This document shows positions 61,617-64,000 of a stretch of 64,000 nt of DNA, piece after piece; positions within the stretch are counted from its first letter, which is position 1; each line of letters begins with the position of its first letter. Where the stretch lies: the NCBI GenBank assembly GCA_051252075.1, contig JBPOFU010000001.1:124001-188000 (forward strand), given 5' to 3'. The notes below the pieces were generated by a model that worked only from the letters and a program-made list of their open reading frames with translations, searched no databases and was not told the origin of the DNA. Source of the stretch: Oceanococcus sp051252075. GTDB taxonomy: Bacteria > Pseudomonadota > Gammaproteobacteria > Nevskiales > Oceanococcaceae. The translations under genes were made by a program, and so were the position numbers.

Positions 61617-63197
61617 TTAACCGTGCTCGCGGATGGACTCAAAGCGTACGTCGGGATGACGATCAATCGCCATGTCCAAATTCACCCGGCTGCTGGATAA
61701 ATACACCAGCGCACCAGAATGATCTTCGGCCAGTTTGTCTTGTTGCTTGTCTTTGAATTTTTGCAGTGCTTTGTCGTTTTCGGCATAACACCAACGGGCG
61801 GTGTGAATTTGTGCCGGTTGAAATTGGCATTGCACTCGGTATTCGTCTTGTAGGCGGCTTTGCACTACATCAAATTGCAGCACACCAACGGCCCCCAGAA
61901 TCACATCATTGCCCATCAATGGTCGAAATACTTGGGTGGCGCCTTCTTCGCAGAGCTGATCCAAACCCTTATTGAGGGCTTTGGCTTTCAGCGGATCCTT
62001 GAGGATCACGCGGCGAAACAATTCCGGGGCAAAATTGGGAACGCCAGAAAAGCGCAATTCTTCGCCTTCGGTAAAACAGTCGCCAATAGCAATGGTGCCG
62101 TGGTTATGCAAACCGATGATATCGCCCGGAAAGGCTTGTTGGGCATGATCACGTTCCGCTGCTAGAAAAGTTACAGCGTCGGAAATTCGCACCGACTTTC
62201 CAAGCCGCACGCTGTGCAGTTGCATGCCCTTGCGATACTGCCCCGAGCACACACGCATAAAGGCAATGCGGTCGCGGTGATTGGGGTCCATATTGGCTTG
62301 AATCTTAAAAACAAAGCCGCTGAGTTTGGGATCATCCGTGGGAACTGGGCGCTTGTCGGCTTCTCTGGGTTGAGGTTCTGGCGCCCAGTCGACGAAACCA
62401 TTGAGCAACTCGCGCACACCAAAATTGCTAATCGCTGAGCCAAAGAATACCGGTGTCAGTGTTCCTGCGCGGTATTCGTCTAAGTTAAATGCTGTGCCCG
62501 CCTCTATGATCAGCTCAATTTCTTCCATGAACACATCGTAGGGTTCGCCCAGCTTTTCCTTGATGCCTTCTGCATGCAATCCATCAATGGTTTCGATTTC
62601 AGAGATTTTGTCGCCTTTACCGGAATATAGGTAATAGCGATCCTCTAAGATGTGATACACGCCTCTAAAAGCGCGGCCGATGCCAATGGGCCAGGTAATA
62701 GGAGCGCAGCGGATATTCAGTACTTCTTCGATTTCGTCCAACAGTGCCATGGGCTCTTGGCCTTCACGGTCCAACTTGTTGACGAAACTCACGATAGGCG
62801 TCGTGCGTAGGCGGCAAACCTCCATCAATTTGATGGTGCGGGTTTCAACGCCTTTAGCGGCATCAATGACCATCAGCGCGGAATCAACTGCGGTCAGCGT
62901 GCGGTAGGTGTCTTCCGAAAAGTCTTCGTGACCTGGGGTATCCAGCAAATTGACGATGCGATCGCGATAAGGAAACTGCATGACCGAGGTGGTTACTGAG
63001 ATTCCACGCTCTTGTTCCAGCTTCATCCAGTCCGAAGTGGCATGGCGCGCGGCTTTACGACCTTTTACGGTTCCGGCCAACTGAATCGCGCCCCCAAATA
63101 ACAATAACTTTTCAGTTAGCGTGGTTTTGCCGGCGTCAGGGTGCGAAATTATCGCAAAGGTTCGCCGTTTGGCGGCTTGTTCGGCAATCGTGGACAT
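61617..63197 (-). CDS. prfC: Peptide chain release factor 3
   Basis: 526 aa, standard RF3. P-loop SHPDAGKTTLTEKLL, switch region with GISVTTSVMQF, DTPGHEDFSEDTYR and NKLDREGQ of the G domain, followed by domains II and III. Recycles RF1/RF2 from the ribosome with GTP. Divergent promoter elements are not clear. Confidence 0.97.
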   Translation of the reverse strand: MSTIAEQAAKRRTFAIISHPDAGKTTLTEKLLLFGGAIQLAGTVKGRKAARHATSDWMKLEQERGISVTTSVMQFPYRDRIVNLLDTPGHEDFSEDTYRTLTAVDSALMVIDAAKGVETRTIKLMEVCRLRTTPIVSFVNKLDREGQEPMALLDEIEEVLNIRCAPITWPIGIGRAFRGVYHILEDRYYLYSGKGDKISEIETIDGLHAEGIKEKLGEPYDVFMEEIELIIEAGTAFNLDEYRAGTLTPVFFGSAISNFGVRELLNGFVDWAPEPQPREADKRPVPTDDPKLSGFVFKIQANMDPNHRDRIAFMRVCSGQYRKGMQLHSVRLGKSVRISDAVTFLAAERDHAQQAFPGDIIGLHNHGTIAIGDCFTEGEELRFSGVPNFAPELFRRVILKDPLKAKALNKGLDQLCEEGATQVFRPLMGNDVILGAVGVLQFDVVQSRLQDEYRVQCQFQPAQIHTARWCYAENDKALQKFKDKQQDKLAEDHSGALVYLSSSRVNLDMAIDRHPDVRFESIREHG

Positions 63198-63257
63198 GAA
63201 GCGTCTACGTAAAAGCCGTCCATTGTAGCAAGCTTGTCGTTCGGATTTGTCAGATGC

Positions 63258-63500
63258 TTACAGTAGGCAGCGCAATACCAAGTATGGAATCACATTGAAA
63301 AACATCGTGGCCAATTTATAGCTGGCCAATGCGCTGTAATGAAAGCGGTTAAAGTCTTCCCGTGATAGCGAAAACAAGCGACCGTGTATGCGATAGATGG
63401 CGTCTCCGCTTAGAGAAATGGCAGCGAGCCACAGCAACAATAGACCCATGTTGATGAGCGCAGACCACGCTAAAAATGGCAGCAAAAATTCTAAATTCAT
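63258..63500 (-). CDS. Small membrane protein (DUF6868-like)
   Basis: 80 aa from ATG 63500. Two hydrophobic segments (about 5-30 and 60-78) around a central basic stretch with YRIHGRLFSLSREDFNRFHY. This HGR-x-F-x-LS pattern recurs in small inner-membrane proteins of marine and related gammaproteobacteria; I believe it is the DUF6868 family. Function unknown. Confidence 0.7.
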   Translation of the reverse strand: MNLEFLLPFLAWSALINMGLLLLWLAAISLSGDAIYRIHGRLFSLSREDFNRFHYSALASYKLATMFFNVIPYLVLRCLL

Positions 63501-63576
63501 CCGTTCCATCCGTCTGTGGGCTGCGTTTGTTATAACAAGTTTGCAGTGAAGGTGGGGTTAAGCGAAATGTGTTTAC

Positions 63577-64000
63577 CTATAACCAATGAATGGCTTGTTC
63601 GGAGCTGCTTGTGCCTTCGCCAGCGCGCAGAGATGCGAAATCAAATAAGTTGGTGTCGGCCAATTGTGAAGGAGCCACGTTCTGCATGGACTTGAAGATT
63701 TGTGCGGTGCGTCCAGGGTATTGGTGCTCCCAATCATCCATCATCTTGCGCACTTGTACGCGCTGCAGGTTTTCCTGAGATCCACATAAATTGCAGGGAA
63801 TGATGGGGTAAGCGTGGGTGGCGGCGTAAGCGCGAATATCAGCTTCGCGCACATAGCTCAGAGGCCGTATGACCACATTGCGACCGTCATTGGAACGCAG
63901 CTTGGGTGGCATCGCGGCCATGCGTGCGCCAAAGAATAAATTGAGAAACAGGGTTTCAACGATGTCGTCGAGATGATGGCCTAGGGCAATTTTAGTAAAG
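63577..64000 (-). CDS. ttcA: tRNA 2-thiocytidine synthetase TtcA, C-terminal part (cut by window edge)
   Basis: The minus-strand frame is open to the right edge, so the N-terminal P-loop domain is missing. The visible 140 residues include IALGHHLDDIVETLFLN, AMPPKLRSNDG, RPLSYVREADI and PCNLCGSQENLQR with the second Cys pair that helps bind the iron-sulfur cluster. TtcA thiolates C32 of some tRNAs. Confidence 0.95.
   Translation of the reverse strand, partial: FTKIALGHHLDDIVETLFLNLFFGARMAAMPPKLRSNDGRNVVIRPLSYVREADIRAYAATHAYPIIPCNLCGSQENLQRVQVRKMMDDWEHQYPGRTAQIFKSMQNVAPSQLADTNLFDFASLRAGEGTSSSEQAIHWL

Noticed and set aside
1..64000. CRISPR arrays, tRNA, rRNA, prophage or defence systems
   Set aside because: No regularly spaced direct repeats, tRNA-like cloverleaf, rRNA segments or phage genes were recognised while reading; the coding density leaves little room for them.

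Overview
The window is a chromosomal segment of a gammaproteobacterium carrying the replication origin. The evidence is the block rpmH-rnpA-yidD-yidC-mnmE on the minus strand next to dnaA-dnaN-recF-gyrB on the plus strand, three exact DnaA boxes between dnaA and dnaN, and four ParB-type parS sites within about 16 kb. LptM, TamA/TamB, cytochrome c4, DsbA, DjlA and an aceE-type pyruvate dehydrogenase fit this class. I cannot name the genus. Many genes start with TTG or GTG, and ATGA/GTGA stop-start overlaps are very common. I saw no rRNA, tRNA, CRISPR array, prophage or intact IS.

Region 1 (1-18.3 kb) is a biosynthetic cluster cut by the left edge. It combines type II aryl-polyene (APE) functions with a dialkylresorcinol (DAR) module. 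The APE functions are an MMPL exporter, a DUF3261-type lipoprotein, two hotdog dehydratases, a ketoreductase, an ApeR-like ketosynthase, an ACP, a ketosynthase/chain-length-factor pair, two acyltransferases, a GT2 glycosyltransferase and a methyltransferase. The DAR module is DarA, DarB, an unknown 135-aa protein and a BtrH-like acyltransferase. A second ACP plus ketosynthase/Cys-less ketosynthase pair and a two-gene ABC exporter sit between the two. The set resembles flexirubin/arcuflavin-type pigments, in which an aryl polyene acid is esterified to a dialkylresorcinol. The second KS pair and the BtrH-like protein are the most interesting parts.

Region 2 (18.4-29.2 kb) holds a secreted protein of unknown function, a coupled FAH hydrolase/cold-shock-like/moaB/pyk operon, ETF-QO with etfB and etfA (electrons from acyl-CoA dehydrogenases to quinone), a 267-bp fold-back repeat, djlA, and two envelope proteins (a TPR protein and an L,D-transpeptidase) that share a C-terminal domain.

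Region 3 (29.2-36.4 kb) is the pyruvate dehydrogenase locus aceE-aceF-[DUF1329]-lpd. The DUF1329 gene is inserted between E2 and E3.

Region 4 (36.4-46.6 kb) is the origin: mnmE, yidC, yidD, rnpA and rpmH, then dnaA, oriC, dnaN, recF and gyrB. The usual mnmG-rsmG-parA-parB continuation is absent after mnmE.

Region 5 (46.6-64 kb) holds polA, lysA and lptM; tamB, tamA, an M14 peptidase, dsbA and cytochrome c4 in one direction; engB and a MATE exporter; then a fatty acid desaturase, prfC, a small membrane protein and the C-terminal part of ttcA, cut by the right edge.
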